From Cunninghamia lanceolata (lineage: Eukaryota > Streptophyta > Pinopsida > Cupressales > Cupressaceae): a DNA stretch of 64,000 nt. Each line of letters begins with the position of its first letter. Positions within the stretch are counted from its first letter, which is position 1. Below, piece after piece: positions 11,462-22,271 of this stretch. The stretch spans positions 1,612,001-1,676,000 of the forward strand of contig BSBN01001687.1 in NCBI GenBank assembly GCA_027924645.1. Reading direction: 5' to 3'. The notes under the pieces were generated by a model that had not been told where the DNA came from, did no database searches, and worked only from the letters and a program-made list of their open reading frames with translations. Both the position numbers and the translations under genes were made by a program.

Positions 11462-12342
11462 ATGGAGTCAAATTGACCTATTAAGCCTCTCACACCCTTT
11501 TATTATCATCAGTGGAAACTTGATATACAACTTAAGATAAAGAATAAAGGGTTATATACAATAAATATGGGTACTGAAAAAGAACCTAATGCTGCTAAAG
11601 ATAGAGAAAATGGTTTAATAAATGTGATCAAGCCTTCAGGTTTTTATGTCTCAATCTATCTCTTAAACTACTATTTTATATAGAAGCCTTAAAAACACCT
11701 AATGAAGTTTGGCTAGCCTTAGAAAAACTTTTTGGGAAGGTTGATGAATTAAAAATTTATGAGTTAGAAACTGAGCTCATAATTTTGAGCCCCAGAGACT
11801 TTGACACCTTAGAGGATTATTTCACTAGACTAAAATCATTAAGATTACAATTGAAAGAATGTGGGATAGAGAAAAAAGAGGGTCAACTAATCATTTCTAT
11901 TATTTTCAAACTAGGGCCTGATTACTCTGTGTTTGTATCTACCTTTTATTCCACCAAAAGAGCTTTTAGAGCCACATGGAGAATGCCTTCTTTAGACAAC
12001 TTCATTGCTGACTTAACTAGGAAGCAGGATAAGTTGATAAAGATGGGCACCATGAAGTCTTCTAAACCTCATGCCCTTATTGCTAGAAATGGGAAACAAT
12101 TGGCTTCAAACAACAATGGAGAGAAACAAAAGGACAAGGAAATCAAGGAAGATATGAAATTTGAATCCTCAAAATCAAACACTAAAAACTTTTCAAATCA
12201 AGGGAAACCTATGAAAGAAAAGTGCATTTTGCAAGAAAGTTGGACATGATGAGCATAAATGTATGAAAAAAAAGATTAACCACCTCACAAATCTTCTTGA
12301 GAAGAACAATATAGGGGACCCTGAATCTATCCATGAGTCCTT
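11462..12342 (+). pseudogene. Copia-A gag (UBN2-type), interrupted by NA1
   Basis: An ATG at 11462 precedes a weakly preserved N-terminus. The long open part is 11785-12249 (154 codons), with the typical Copia gag pattern (LEDYFTRLKSLRLQLKECG, then a K/E-rich basic tail). The conserved EVWLALEKLFG-type segment lies just before it in another frame, so there are frameshifts. A CCHC zinc knuckle would start near 12223. A one-base deletion near 12230 moves its GHDEHKC half out of frame. The gene is then cut at 12342 by NA1 and resumes after 19671. The product would have formed the virus-like particle shell and bound RNA. Confidence 0.8.
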
Positions 12343-13439
12343 TGTTGGCAAGAGACACTATATGGATTCATGATTGTTGTCATTGATGGCAACAAAGTTC
12401 ATCCCACACATCCGCAGGACATGGTGTGTCTCTACCGGAAGTCAAAATGAAGATTGTTGAGGTCCGGTAAACAAGAACAGAGCCTGTGGCAAGGTCTGAC
12501 AGACAGGTCTGGATCTCTCAGAGGAAGTATCTTGGTAAAGTGTGGATTTAAGAAAGTTAAGAGGACTACCTTGAGTAATAGATTCCAAGGATTTAGCCTC
12601 CAGTGATGGACAAGGAAAAAGATATGAATAGTTGAGTACCAGATTCTTGAGTGACAGTGTGAACAGAGGAAGAACTGACTGACAGAACATCAGACTACTT
12701 TCCGGATGTGTTACTAATGGTGGTAAAGGTTATGAAGGCATGAATCATGTTTGGCTGACATGATTAATGATTTCTACAAGCATATGCTTGATCCGCATTA
12801 CTTGATGTGCAAGGATTCAGCCGACAGAACAGAGTTTGTGAGAAGATTGACTGTTTCGGGTGCCGACTAGAAAGATAATAAAATCACTTGTGTGGATATA
12901 TATATAGGATGGATTTAGTTGTGAGAAGTGTGGTGGTGATATGTGATATGCGAATAAAAGTAGAGCAGAGCAGAATCAGAAGCAGTAAGGAAGGTCTGGT
13001 ATGTGAAAGGAAAGCAGCATAAGAGAAAAGGAAAGATGAAGTGCAGCAGATCAGTATACTAAGCCTAACCGGAACTAAACTCCAGCATATGTGGATGCCT
13101 CCAATTAGTTCAATTATTGTATAACACTCTTTTGTAGATAGTGTGTCTCTTGTAGGCAGTGTGCCTCCTTGTGAGTAGTGTGCTTGGGTAGTGAACCCTA
13201 ATTGGCAAGTGCCATTTTTTGTATTTCCTTATTCTTCTAACAGAGAATAATCTTTGGGTTAATCACCCTGTGGTTTTCTTCCTTAATAGGGTTTCCACGT
13301 CAAAAATACTGCGTCATGTGTTTTTTCATTTCATGATAATGTTTGCTTGTTTGAATTAATGCTGCATTGATTAATAAGAAAGTACAGAAAGAAGAAATAA
13401 TTAGGATAACTGATTTACCCCCCCTCTCAGTTATCAACA
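12343..13439 (+). repeat. NA1 5' LTR
   Basis: Starts TGTTGGCAAGAGACAC and ends TTATCAACA. Against the 3' LTR I count by eye about 15 differences in a 230-bp stretch, nearly all transitions. A TATA-like TATATATATAGG lies near 12896. The segment 13138-13225 (GTGTGCCTCCTTGTGAG and following) matches, in reverse complement, 56060-56155 of a Copia-C LTR. Confidence 0.92.
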
Positions 13440-13441
13440 AT

Positions 13442-13453
13442 TGGTATCAGAGC
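13442..13453 (+). promoter_or_regulatory. NA1 primer-binding site
   Basis: TGGTATCAGAGC, two bases after the LTR, exactly the plant initiator-Met tRNA type. The spacing and the following AAGTTCCTC are shared with Copia-C. Confidence 0.88.
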
Positions 13454-13504
13454 TAAGTTCCTCCTGACAGAGTCTAACAGCTCGAGGAAGATCTGGGAGT
13501 CCAA

Positions 13505-14674
13505 ATGGATGCATATGGTTTAAGGGAGCAACTCAAGACTGCCCTTGAGGATCTTGAACAGTCAAACTCTGAAGTCAATGAATTAAAGGAAAGACTCCAA
13601 TAGGCTGATGATTTCATGAGAGAACTAAAAGACAAATTAAGACTCTCTATGAAAAAAAGAAAGGAGCTACTTCAGCAATTGGCAAGACAAGGTGAAGAAA
13701 GTAATGCAAATGAAGAGTTGACTGAGAAAACTAAGTTATGTGAAAAGTTATCAAAAGAAATCATTATGGTAAGACATGAAATGGAATCAGGAGTTATAAA
13801 GTTTACTCAAGAAGTTGAAGAGAAAAGAAAAACTGAAGATAATCTAAGACAATCTCTCAAGGAGAAATCAGAAGATTGCCACCAGATGGATAGAATCATC
13901 AGACATCTTGAATCTGATTTTGAAGATGCTAAAGATAATGAAGAAAAACTTGAGGAACAAATTGTCTCTCTAAAAAGGGATCTTCAAACAGCAAATGAGT
14001 ATAAAGAGAAATTCAAGATAAGTTCTACTCAACTTGAAGTTCTTCTTGGAATTCAAAAGAAGGTAGATGACAAGTGTGGTTTGGGATATGAGAAAGGAGA
14101 AAGCTCCGGATCCGGTCAAAAGAATTTTGGATCAGAAAATCCAAGGAACAGGCCTAGAAGACCTCCAGTAAGATAGCCTGATGCTCAAAGATATCCATCC
14201 TTCAATGGATACTGCCACAACTGCAATCACTTTGGTCACAAAGCTAATCAGTGCAGAAAGAGAATGAATCAGACTAATTCATCCTTCTCCGGACAGTGTT
14301 TTAACTGCAAAAGGTATGGTCACAAGTCTCATGAATGCCGAAATATGCAAATGAACAAATCATTCAATGGTAGATGCTTTGCATGCAATAGAGTAGGTCA
14401 TATGGCTAATGAATATAGATCAAGAGGATATCAGTCAAATATGCAAAGAAATGTTGTTTGCCATATCTGTAATAGGTCCGGTCATAATGCAAAAGTCTGT
14501 AGAAGCAAGAATCAGGACCAAAAAGGTCCAGTATATCAAGATAAGGGTAAACAAAAGATGAATGCAGATGAAGTTAAAAATGAGATGAGCAAGATTTGGG
14601 TGAAGAAAAGTACTGAGAATGTAGAGGTTGGATCCGCACCAGACTCTGGTGTTGATATTCCTTCTGGAAACTAA
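13505..14674 (+). pseudogene. NA1 ORF1: coiled-coil protein with four CCHC zinc knuckles
   Basis: One continuous frame of 389 codons from ATG 13505, broken only by TAG at 13601 and TAG at 14174 (NA2 has glutamine codon CAA at the second site). Residues ~1-195 are charged and heptad-like, a long coiled coil. A GSGQ-rich linker and a basic RRPPVR segment follow. Four CX2CX4HX4C knuckles occupy residues ~237-335, separated by linkers with recurring F(N/S)G. The third knuckle has lost its last cysteine (NEY instead of NEC). A short K-rich and acidic tail ends the protein. There is no UBN2 or other capsid-like domain, unlike Copia Gag. The knuckles imply nucleic-acid binding, and the coiled coil implies multimerisation. 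It probably packages or chaperones the element RNA. Confidence 0.85.
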
Positions 14675-15143
14675 AAAGTGAGCTCTGGCTCAGGGGGAGA
14701 CACAAAGAAAACCTTGTTCCCCCAGCCAGTCAATTGGTGCCGGAACTGGCACAAGAAGAGTTGCGGATTGAAGGAGTCATAAGGGATATATTCAAACAAA
14801 TTGTGGTTAAGATTTGGAAGATCCGCAAGATGTTTAAAGATCAGGGTTGATCTGGTTCTTCAAATCACCTGAATAAGGCAAACCGGAATAATGTAGGTCG
14901 AGCATTTATTTCAATCTGATATTAGGGCTTGCGGAGCAATATAAGGGTTTTTCATTAATCACTTGTTCATTCTGCACTCAAGAAGAAACGAAAAGCGGAG
15001 CTCTACAACGAAATTCCTCAAATTCATCGAAGATCACCTGCAGAAGTCATTACTTCCAGAGATCAATCCAACCAACTCCGTGAAACTGATAGGCGCAAAA
15101 GGTATTTTTCGTTTTCAAATATCTCACTGCAAATCTCTTGATA
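14675..15143 (+). other. spacer between NA1 ORF1 and ORF2
   Basis: About 470 bp without a coding signal. It starts with a purine-rich CTCAGGGGGAGAC word that is also kept in NA2 (41579-41592). How ORF2 is translated (internal entry, splicing or a separate transcript) cannot be seen. Confidence 0.5.
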
Positions 15144-18100
15144 ATGGGTACTCCGAATATTGTAAAGATTTCTGATAGACCTTGCCCTACATTTAAGAAA
15201 CATCCATACAAATCCTTGGAGGTAGACCCCCTAGGTGCATTTTCCAGTGTTCTGCATGGTGTTTTGCACACCGAAGATATTAGGGTTTATATACATGCAA
15301 ATGTTGAAGAGTTTGGGGAATTCAAACTAAGAGATGTCTATCACAAACAACTATTAGATGATTCAAACCCCAATACATGGGCCTCCAGAACAAGCACTTT
15401 GCACAATACATACATTTCCCCTGTTTTACGGAGGATGAATGGGTTAGGTACATTTTGAGCAGAATACATGACAATTTCATGTGGTTAAATGGACCATTCA
15501 AGATCACTAAAGATGCCATCAGGGCTATTACCGGATTACACTCATCCGGTGGGATTCCTGTTCTTAAATCTATAAAGAACCAAACTGTGAGTGAGGCTAC
15601 CGGATCTAAGTTTGACAAAAGAGCAATGACAGTAGATGACATCACTAATTCGGATGTCAAGTTTGCTTCTATGATCATTGGATATAAGATATATCATTCT
15701 AGCAGAGAAAATTCTGTACCTGGAACTGCCATCTATACCGCTTATGAAATGCTAAGAAAGGATACAGACTATGATCTTTGCCAGCTTCTCTTGAACCAAC
15801 TCTTGGAGAATCTGCAGAAAATCAAGAAAGACAAAAAGAATTCATTCAAGTATGTAGGATTGATATTGTGCTTATTCTTCAACTTTATGAATGAGCTTCC
15901 CAGATCTAATGGCTGGGTATGGGAGAATGATAGACCGGTAGCTATCCAAATCAGAGATTAGTTACATGGACTTGGTGACAACAAAGCACAAAATACAGCT
16001 CTATGGGGGTATTTCAAGAACTTTCAAAACATGATGCAAGCAAGAGAAAGGATTCCCCAGTCTCTTGTTGAGAAATACAAAGACACAATATGCTTTATGG
16101 TAGAGACTGATCAGTGCCTAATGGAGGCAGTAGAACCAAGGACAGTTTGGATCATGCCCATGGGGTATGAAGTTGATGAACAGATTGTGGAGCTGCATGT
16201 TCAACACATGCTAAGCCAGCCTAAAGATCCAAAAGCAGAAAGGTTTGGAACCTTTGAGGAGCTAAGAATAAAAATCCATGTTGAAATCAGAGAACCAGAG
16301 ATCAAGAGGAAGGTGAGAAAAGAAGTAGAAAATATTGCTCAAGGCCTTGGCATCTCAAAGGAGGCACTTGATGCCCACAAGAAAAGGATGGAAAGGGCTG
16401 AGGAAGAGAAGAAAGAGGTAGAAAAGGGAAGCAAGAAAAGTGCTCCAGTAGAAACTTCCACCCAGACCAGATCATCAAAGAGATCTGCACCTGCCATAGC
16501 CAAAGGCTCAAGAACATCAAAACCGGAAGTCCAGGCATTCGGCAAAAGAGAGAAAAGATCAAAGACAAAAGCCACAAGGGCTTATGCAAGTCAAAGAGAT
16601 GAAGAGGAAACCGAATCAGATGAGGGGGTAAAGGAATTAAAGAAGCAGAAGAAGAAAGGATCCAGTAAACCCTCCACATGCCAAGACAAGGAAGAAATGG
16701 CAGAGGAATTTGTTGAAAAGCCCACCCTGACTTTAGAAAGTGTAATAAAATCAGTCACTATGGAACGCTGAATTTTATGATGATTACAATGAGGCTGACC
16801 AAAAGATCCTACAGGAAGCTATAGTCAAGTACCTGAACATATATAATAAGGCCTTCATTGAAATTATATCTCTTATTCCCAAGAGCCTTGAAAAGGAGTT
16901 AGAAATAAGAAAGAATAATGCCATGGCAAAAGACATTGAGATCTGGGAACAGATAGCTACTCAGCTATATCCTTCAATCGATCCCAAAACAATGAATATG
17001 ATATTCAAGGATTGCAAGGATGAGTTTAGGAACAAATCAAGGATGAATCAGCTCATGCTTGGTGAGACTGACAATGTAGCCAAGGACACTGAAGAGATTC
17101 TCCGGAAAGCCTTCAAAAGATTTAATCTTCCTATTATAGAGGACTTGGGTATTGATCCCTCAACCACAAAAGTTGCAGAAGAAACTCCTCAGAAAATGAC
17201 AGAAGAGGTGGGCCCTGAACAGACTAACATTTCTCCTCCGATTTCCCCTACAATCTCTGGATCTAAAGGAGAAGAAAAATTACAGGAGAAAGAAGCAGAG
17301 GTGAAGGAAAAAGAAGATGACAGTGCTAAGGTTGTAGGAGAGAAGACTTCAACAGAGAAAACCACAACTGCTAGTGGTGAAGGAGAGAAAACTCCTAAGG
17401 ACAGCTCCAAGACTGTAGAAGAGAAGAAACATCTGTCTCCGGTAAGAGACACTGCACAAACTGTCCAAGAATTCCTGAACAAAGAAACAATGGAGATTGA
17501 TGAACTGGAGCTTCTACAAGGTCCATTCAATTTTGATTCTTTTTCTCCGGTACAGACAATGAAGATAGCCTCATTTGCAAATGCTAAGGCTAATGAAAAA
17601 CTCCTAAAGTCTCATATGGAAGACTGTGAGTTGATAGAAGCTGCTTCCGGAGTGCTTGAAAAGATTATACGATCGGTTCAGAAAGATCCCACAGCCTCCT
17701 CTTCCGGTAATCTCAAAACCTTAGTCAACAGTGTTAGTACACATTTTGATTCTCTAGAAAAATCAGCTAAAGAAAAGGTCCAGAAGGAGTTTTTGGATAA
17801 AAGGTTCTCCGAGGTACAGGGTTTGATCATTAATGATAGGAGAAACATGAACATTGGGATAAAGAACTTAGAAAATGCTCTTAAGGATGGCGGTGAAATA
17901 TACAAATTTTGTATCTCGTGGTCCAAGGTAACAGTGGAGATTGAGAAGAAAATAAAAGAGCAAGAGTACAAACTACTAAGCTTGTCTCAAAGTTTTGATC
18001 CTCTTTCATCCTCTATAACAAATCAAGAATGTCAGACTATTGCAGTCTTGAGTGAAATCAAGAAATTGGAGAAGGAAAGGAAAAATAGAATAAGCAGGTT

Positions 18101-18329
18101 GAGTGAGCTCAGGGGGTTAATTGTCCCTAAGCTAGAGGCCATGCATGAGGCCATAACAGAAGCCCAAATTACAGCCTAGACCAATGATCCGACAAGTCTA
18201 AAAAGGGCAGATGTGTTTGCATTCCTATTGAGTGGGCATATCTCAATTTTGGACAGGATGAAGCAGAGTTGGGCGACAGAAGTTGTACAGTTGAAGAACA
18301 CTTTTGCAGACATACTTAAGTATATGTAA
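15144..18329 (+). pseudogene. NA1 ORF2: large protein of unknown function, three-part
   Basis: ATG at 15144 (M-GTPNIVK) is chosen because NA2 starts alike (M-ATPLVVN, 41990). The frame shifts near 15375 and 16765 and has TAG codons at 15959 and 18177. The full span is about 1060 codons to TAA at 18327-18329. Part 1 (~350 residues) is globular and best conserved with NA2 (ATGSKFDKRAM, VKFASM(I/V)IGY, MEAVEPR, IMPMGYEVD). Part 2 is a K/E/S-rich low-complexity linker. Part 3 is mainly coiled coil, with an (I/L)Y(K/Q)FC motif at 17898-17912 and a final W....QLK......IL motif near 18270-18317. No catalytic motif is recognised. The order of elements in part 1 recalls the 'putative plant transposon protein' domain (PF20167) of other non-autonomous plant elements; that is a guess to be tested. 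Confidence 0.8.
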
Positions 18330-18419
18330 GTACAACTTGTATATATATACTTATGCGGCTAAATATAGTTTAATTTTTGAAAATTTTGGTATGCGGACCC
18401 TACCCTTTGCCATTGATGT

Positions 18420-18575
18420 CAAAGGGGGAGTGAGGAGCAGTGAAAAATGAGGAATCCAACTAAGGGGGAGCTCTGAAAAATGTATATAAAGACAGAGCAT
18501 CAGCCAAGGGGGAGCATAGTGTAAACACTTAGTCATTTTTCACTAAGTGTTGCCATCAATGCCAAAGGGGGAGAT
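18420..18575 (+). promoter_or_regulatory. NA1 3' cis region: repeated AAGGGGGAG words, hairpin and polypurine tract
   Basis: The polypurine tract CCAAAGGGGGAGAT (to 18575) abuts the 3' LTR. Three more AAGGGGGAG words occur at ~18422, 18464 and 18505. A 10-bp perfect stem AACACTTAGT/ACTAAGTGTT (18524-18551) precedes the tract and is identical in NA2. GTTGCCATCAATG (18549-18561) can pair with CATTGATGGCAAC inside the LTR (18614-18626), placing tract and LTR start in a loop. The phrase CCATTGATGTCAAAGGG also occurs before the Copia-C tract. Confidence 0.75.
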
Positions 18576-19666
18576 TGTTGGCAAGAGACACTATATGGAT
18601 TCATGATTGTTGTCATTGATGGCAACAAAGTTCATCCCACACATCCGCAGGACATGGTGTGTCTCTACCGGAAGTCAGAATGAAGATTGTTGAGGTCCGG
18701 TAAACAAGAACAGAGCTTGTGGCAAGGTCCGACAAACAGGTCCGGATCTCTCAGAGGAAGTATCTTGGTGAAGTGTGGATTTGGGAAAGTCAAGGGTACT
18801 ATCTTGAGTAATAGATTTCAAGGATTTAGCCTCCGGTGATGGACAAGGAAAAAGATATGAATAGTTGAGTACCGGATTCCTGAGTGACAGTGTGAACAGA
18901 GGAAGAACTGACTGACAGAACATCAGACTACTTTCCAGATGTGTTACTGATGGTGGTAAAGGTTATGAAGGCATGAATCATGTTTGGCTAACATGATTAA
19001 TGATTTCTACAAGCATATGCTTGATTTGCATTACTTGATGTGCAAGGATTCAGCTGACAAAATAGAGTTTGTGAGAAGATTGACTGTTCCAGGTGCCGAC
19101 TAGAAAGATAATGAAATCACTTGTGCAGATATATATATAGGATGGATTTAGTTGTGAGAAGTGTGGTGGTGATATGTGATATGTGAATAAAAGCATAGTA
19201 GAGCAGAAGCAGTAAGGAAGGTCTGGTATGTGAAAGGAAAGCAGCATAAGAGAAGAGGAAAGATGAAGTGCAGCAGATCAGTATACTGAGCCTAACCAGA
19301 ACTGAACTCCAGCATATGTGGATGCCTCCAATTAGTTCAAGTATTGTATAACAGTCTTTTGTAGACAGTGTGTCTCTTGTAGGCAGTGTGCCTCCTTGTG
19401 AGCAGTGTGCTCGGGCAATGAGCCCTAATTGGCAAGTGCCATTTTTTGTATTTCCTTATTCTTCTAACAGAGAATAATCTTTGGGTTAATCACCCCGTGG
19501 TTTTCTCCCTTAACAGGGTTTCCACGTCAAAAATACTGTGTCATGTGTTTTTTTATTTCATGATAATGTTTGCTTGTTTGAATTAATGTTTCATTGATTA
19601 ATAAGAAAGTTTAGAAAGAAGAAATAATTAGGATAACTGATTCACCCCCCCTCTCAGTTATCAACA
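18576..19666 (+). repeat. NA1 3' LTR
   Basis: 1091 bp, pairs with 12343-13439, ends TATCAACA and is followed by the target repeat TCCTT. Confidence 0.92.
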
Positions 19667-19671
19667 TCCTT

Positions 19672-20260
19672 ATCAACTCTAGATACCTCTAAGGTAAAAG
19701 AAAAATCTAAGGGCAATGCACTTGTTGCATCTACAATCTCTGATCTTAGGACATGGATTCTTGATTTTGGAGCTTCCCATCACATGGCTTCTTTATCGAC
19801 TCTATTCTTATCATTACAACCTATAGATACATCTAAATCTTGATGGCTAACAACACTTATATGAGTGTTTGTGGAAAAGGAACTATTGACATAAGTGAAG
19901 GATGTTTAATTGATGTCCTTTTCATTCCTAAATTATCCAACTATATCCTTTCCATATATCAGATTACAAATAGTGGGACAAGGAAAACTATTGAGTTTAC
20001 ATCAAATTTAGTAATTATTTAAGATTTGCAGAGCAGAGAGGTTATTGCAGTTGGCAAGGTTGATAATTTCTCTCATCTTTACACATTCTCACATTTTTCT
20101 CCTAATGATTCCTTCTATATAATTCACATTCCTGTATCTAGTGTGGATAGTTCATCGAAGGCTCAACTTGGTCACTTGAACCTTCATGTTCTTAGGACAA
20201 GCCTACCATCACCTCCACCATCACCTATTTCTACTTTAGAGTTTTGTGTTGCTTCATAGT
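19672..20260 (+). pseudogene. Copia-A protease region, duplication copy A
   Basis: Continues gag after the NA1 insertion. A retroviral-type aspartic protease start is visible (WILDFGASHHMAS; the family norm is DSGASHHM, so the catalytic D and G remain and S is F). A stop in front of a TGG codon near 19841 is followed by a one-frame shift, and the flap-to-C-terminal part runs 19840-20259 (ISEGCLIDVLFIPKLSNYIL). It ends in a GHLN word like the gag-pre-integrase region and then the pol gene is missing. Not functional. Confidence 0.75.
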
Positions 20261-20406
20261 GGGATTCTAGAGATTCCTTGCAGTAGGATATTGATATCAG
20301 TCTTCGAGATCAATGGGATAAATTTCTACCTAACATCTCTTGTTTGTATAGTCCCAGATTTCAGATCTTGATGACAATATTGAGGACATTTATCTTCTCT
20401 TTGATT

Positions 20407-21247
20407 AAAGTTGGACATGATGAGCATAAATGTATGAAAAAAAAGATTAACCACCTCACAAATCTTCTGGAGAAGAACAATATAGGGGACCCTGAATCTA
20501 TCCATGAGTCCTTATCAACTCTAGATACCTCTAAGGCAAAAGAAAAATCTAAGGGCAATGCACTTGTTGCATCTACAATCTCTGATCTTGGGACATGGAT
20601 TCTTGATTTTGGAGCTTCCCATCACATGGCTTCTTTATCAACTCTATTCTTATCATTACAACCTATAGATACATCTAAATCTTGATGGCTAACAACACTT
20701 ATATGAGTGTTTGTGGAAAAGGAACTATTGACATAAGTGAAGGATGTTTAATTGATGTCCTTTTCATTCCTAAATTATCCAACTATATCCTTTCCATATA
20801 TCAGATTACAAATAGTGGGACAAGGAAAACTGTTGAGTTTACATCAAATTTAGTAATTGTTCAAGATTTGTAGAGCAGAGAGGTTATTACAGTTGGCCAG
20901 GTTGATAATTTCTCTCATCTTTACACATTCTCACATTTTTCTCCTAATGATTCCTTCTATATAATTCACATTCCTGTATCTAGTGTGGACAGTTCATCGA
21001 AGGCTCAACTTGGTCACTTGAACCTTCATGCTCTTAGGACAAGCCTACCATCACCTCCACCATCACCTATTTCTACTTTAGAGTTTTGTGTTGCTTCATA
21101 GTGGGATTCCAGAGATTCCTTGCAGTAGGATATTGATATCAGTCTTCGAGATCAATGGGATAAATTTCTACCTAACATCTCTTGTTTGTAAGTCCCAGAT
21201 TTCAGATCTTGATGACAATATTGAGGACATTTATCTTCTCTTTGATT
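20407..21247 (+). repeat. tandem duplication in Copia-A, copy B (uninterrupted)
   Basis: 841 bp, nearly identical to copy A. It starts AAAGTTGGACATGATGAGC and ends TCTCTTTGATT. It preserves the NA1 empty target site (GAGTCCTTATCAAC, near 20507). It encodes GHDEHKC of the zinc knuckle and the protease (WILDFGASHHM near 20597; second part 20682-20873). Confidence 0.92.
20408..21100 (+). pseudogene. Copia-A gag end and protease, duplication copy B
   Basis: An open frame 20344-20685 joins the end of copy A to the zinc-knuckle half GHDEHKCM. A K-rich tail and the protease start WILDFGASHHMASL follow. The second part of the protease is in another frame (20682-20873) and then decays (stop at 20871). 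Because of the duplication this element carries two protease copies and no polymerase. Confidence 0.7.
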
Positions 21248-21897
21248 ATACTTCTTTTGCTACTACAGAGTTCAACAATGCTTCACAGTGGGCTTCTAGA
21301 GATTCTTTGCAGTAGGACTTCATGTGGGATTTAGATTGTAGCCACATGGAATTCATTAACATTCCACACATCACTTTTTGGATCTTTCTCTTCATTAGTT
21401 TTCACATGACTTTGAGAGGTCACATGTTTCAGTTAGACCTAATTTGTTAGTGACACTTTTCAACATCAGGATTGAGAAACATGAGCAGCTTTCATAACCA
21501 TTCATCTTGATTCCTTCATGCATTCCACTTGAGTGGGAATTCAATAGTTCAATATCTCATGGCTTCTATCTTCTGAAAGCAAGATGCATCACTTATTGCA
21601 GAGGGACCTATTATAGCATTCACCATGTGACATTCTATGTTGACTTTCTTTCTCTTCTTTGTGGAGGCACACATGTGCCCTATCTTGTAGGGATTTTAGG
21701 ACTATCATCTTCAGGTGTTTTATGTCATGTCTAGTACACTTCCTCTTTTTTTAGTCTTTTGGAGGGAAGTTTTTTCCCACTAGGTTTTCTTCCTTTCTCC
21801 ACTTTATGAGAGATTGCATTGTACATGGGTAACTCATCAATCCTAGTTGTTGGGACCCATCTTTCTTTGTGCCCACCTAATATATGCTTAAGGGGGG
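21248..21897 (+). other. Copia-A 3' non-coding region and polypurine tract
   Basis: No coding motif. It ends with CTTAAGGGGGG (21888-21897) just before the 3' LTR, the expected polypurine tract. Integrase, RT and RNase H that should lie here are absent. Confidence 0.65.
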
Positions 21898-22271
21898 TGT
21901 TAATGTAGAAGATTATTAAGTAATTACACATGTATTTATACACTTGACATTAATCCATCTTAGGTGGCTATGTGGTGACTTGGAAAGTTGGTCAAACTCA
22001 TCCAAGGTATATGGTACAACCTCTTGCTATGTCACAGAGAAAACTTGCGACCACTGTTGGAGTGTATAAGTCATCTTCTTATGTGACTACCACTTCAAAC
22101 TATATTTACAAACATTGTTCATAATATTAATCATCTAGCATTTCCATTTTTCATGTGTTTTTTGTGCTTGCATTATGTGTTTTATTAGAACTTTGTAGGG
22201 TGTGTGTTTGTTAATCCCTCGTGGCCAACTTGTATGAGCATTTTATCCAGTCGATCCTGAATTCTCCAACA
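21898..22271 (+). repeat. Copia-A 3' LTR
   Basis: 374 bp, TGTTAATG...TCCAACA, pairs with 10252-10627 and is followed by target repeat ATTTT. Confidence 0.9.

Larger units (their letters stand above)
12343..19666 (+). mobile_element. NA1: non-autonomous LTR retrotransposon with knuckle-Gag and ORF2
   Basis: 7324 bp, with LTRs of 1097 and 1091 bp (TGTTGGCAAG...ATCAACA). It is flanked by a perfect 5-bp duplication TCCTT (12338-12342 and 19667-19671). The empty site is preserved in the tandem copy at 20505-20520, which proves the borders. A primer site follows the 5' LTR and a polypurine tract precedes the 3' LTR. It encodes a coiled-coil four-knuckle protein and a ~1060-residue ORF2. I can find no protease, integrase, RT or RNase H motif in any frame. 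Its termini and cis signals match Copia-C (55831-63082) and its coding region matches NA2 (39146-52894). Confidence 0.93.
12236..20406 (+). repeat. tandem duplication in Copia-A, copy A (split by NA1)
   Basis: Without NA1 and one target repeat, this copy is 12236-12342 plus 19672-20406, 842 bp. It is nearly identical to copy B. It covers the gag zinc-knuckle end and the protease region. Confidence 0.9.
10252..22271 (+). mobile_element. Copia-A, pol-less Ty1/Copia element (contains NA1)
   Basis: Bounded by LTRs of 376 and 374 bp, each starting TGTTA(A/G)TG and ending TCCAACA. It is flanked by a perfect 5-bp target duplication ATTTT (10247-10251 and 22272-22276). A primer site and a polypurine tract are in place. 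Inside are a decayed Copia gag and a protease, but integrase, RT and RNase H are absent, so it depended on enzymes from elsewhere. It carries an ~841-bp tandem duplication and the inserted element NA1. It interrupts the Tat-like Ty3 fossil exactly within a LDPKI-coding motif. Confidence 0.9.

Noticed and set aside
16302..16679. Minus-strand frames of up to 125 codons opposite NA1 ORF2
   Set aside because: Antisense shadows of a K/E-rich sequence, giving artificial leucine- and serine-rich, membrane-like proteins.
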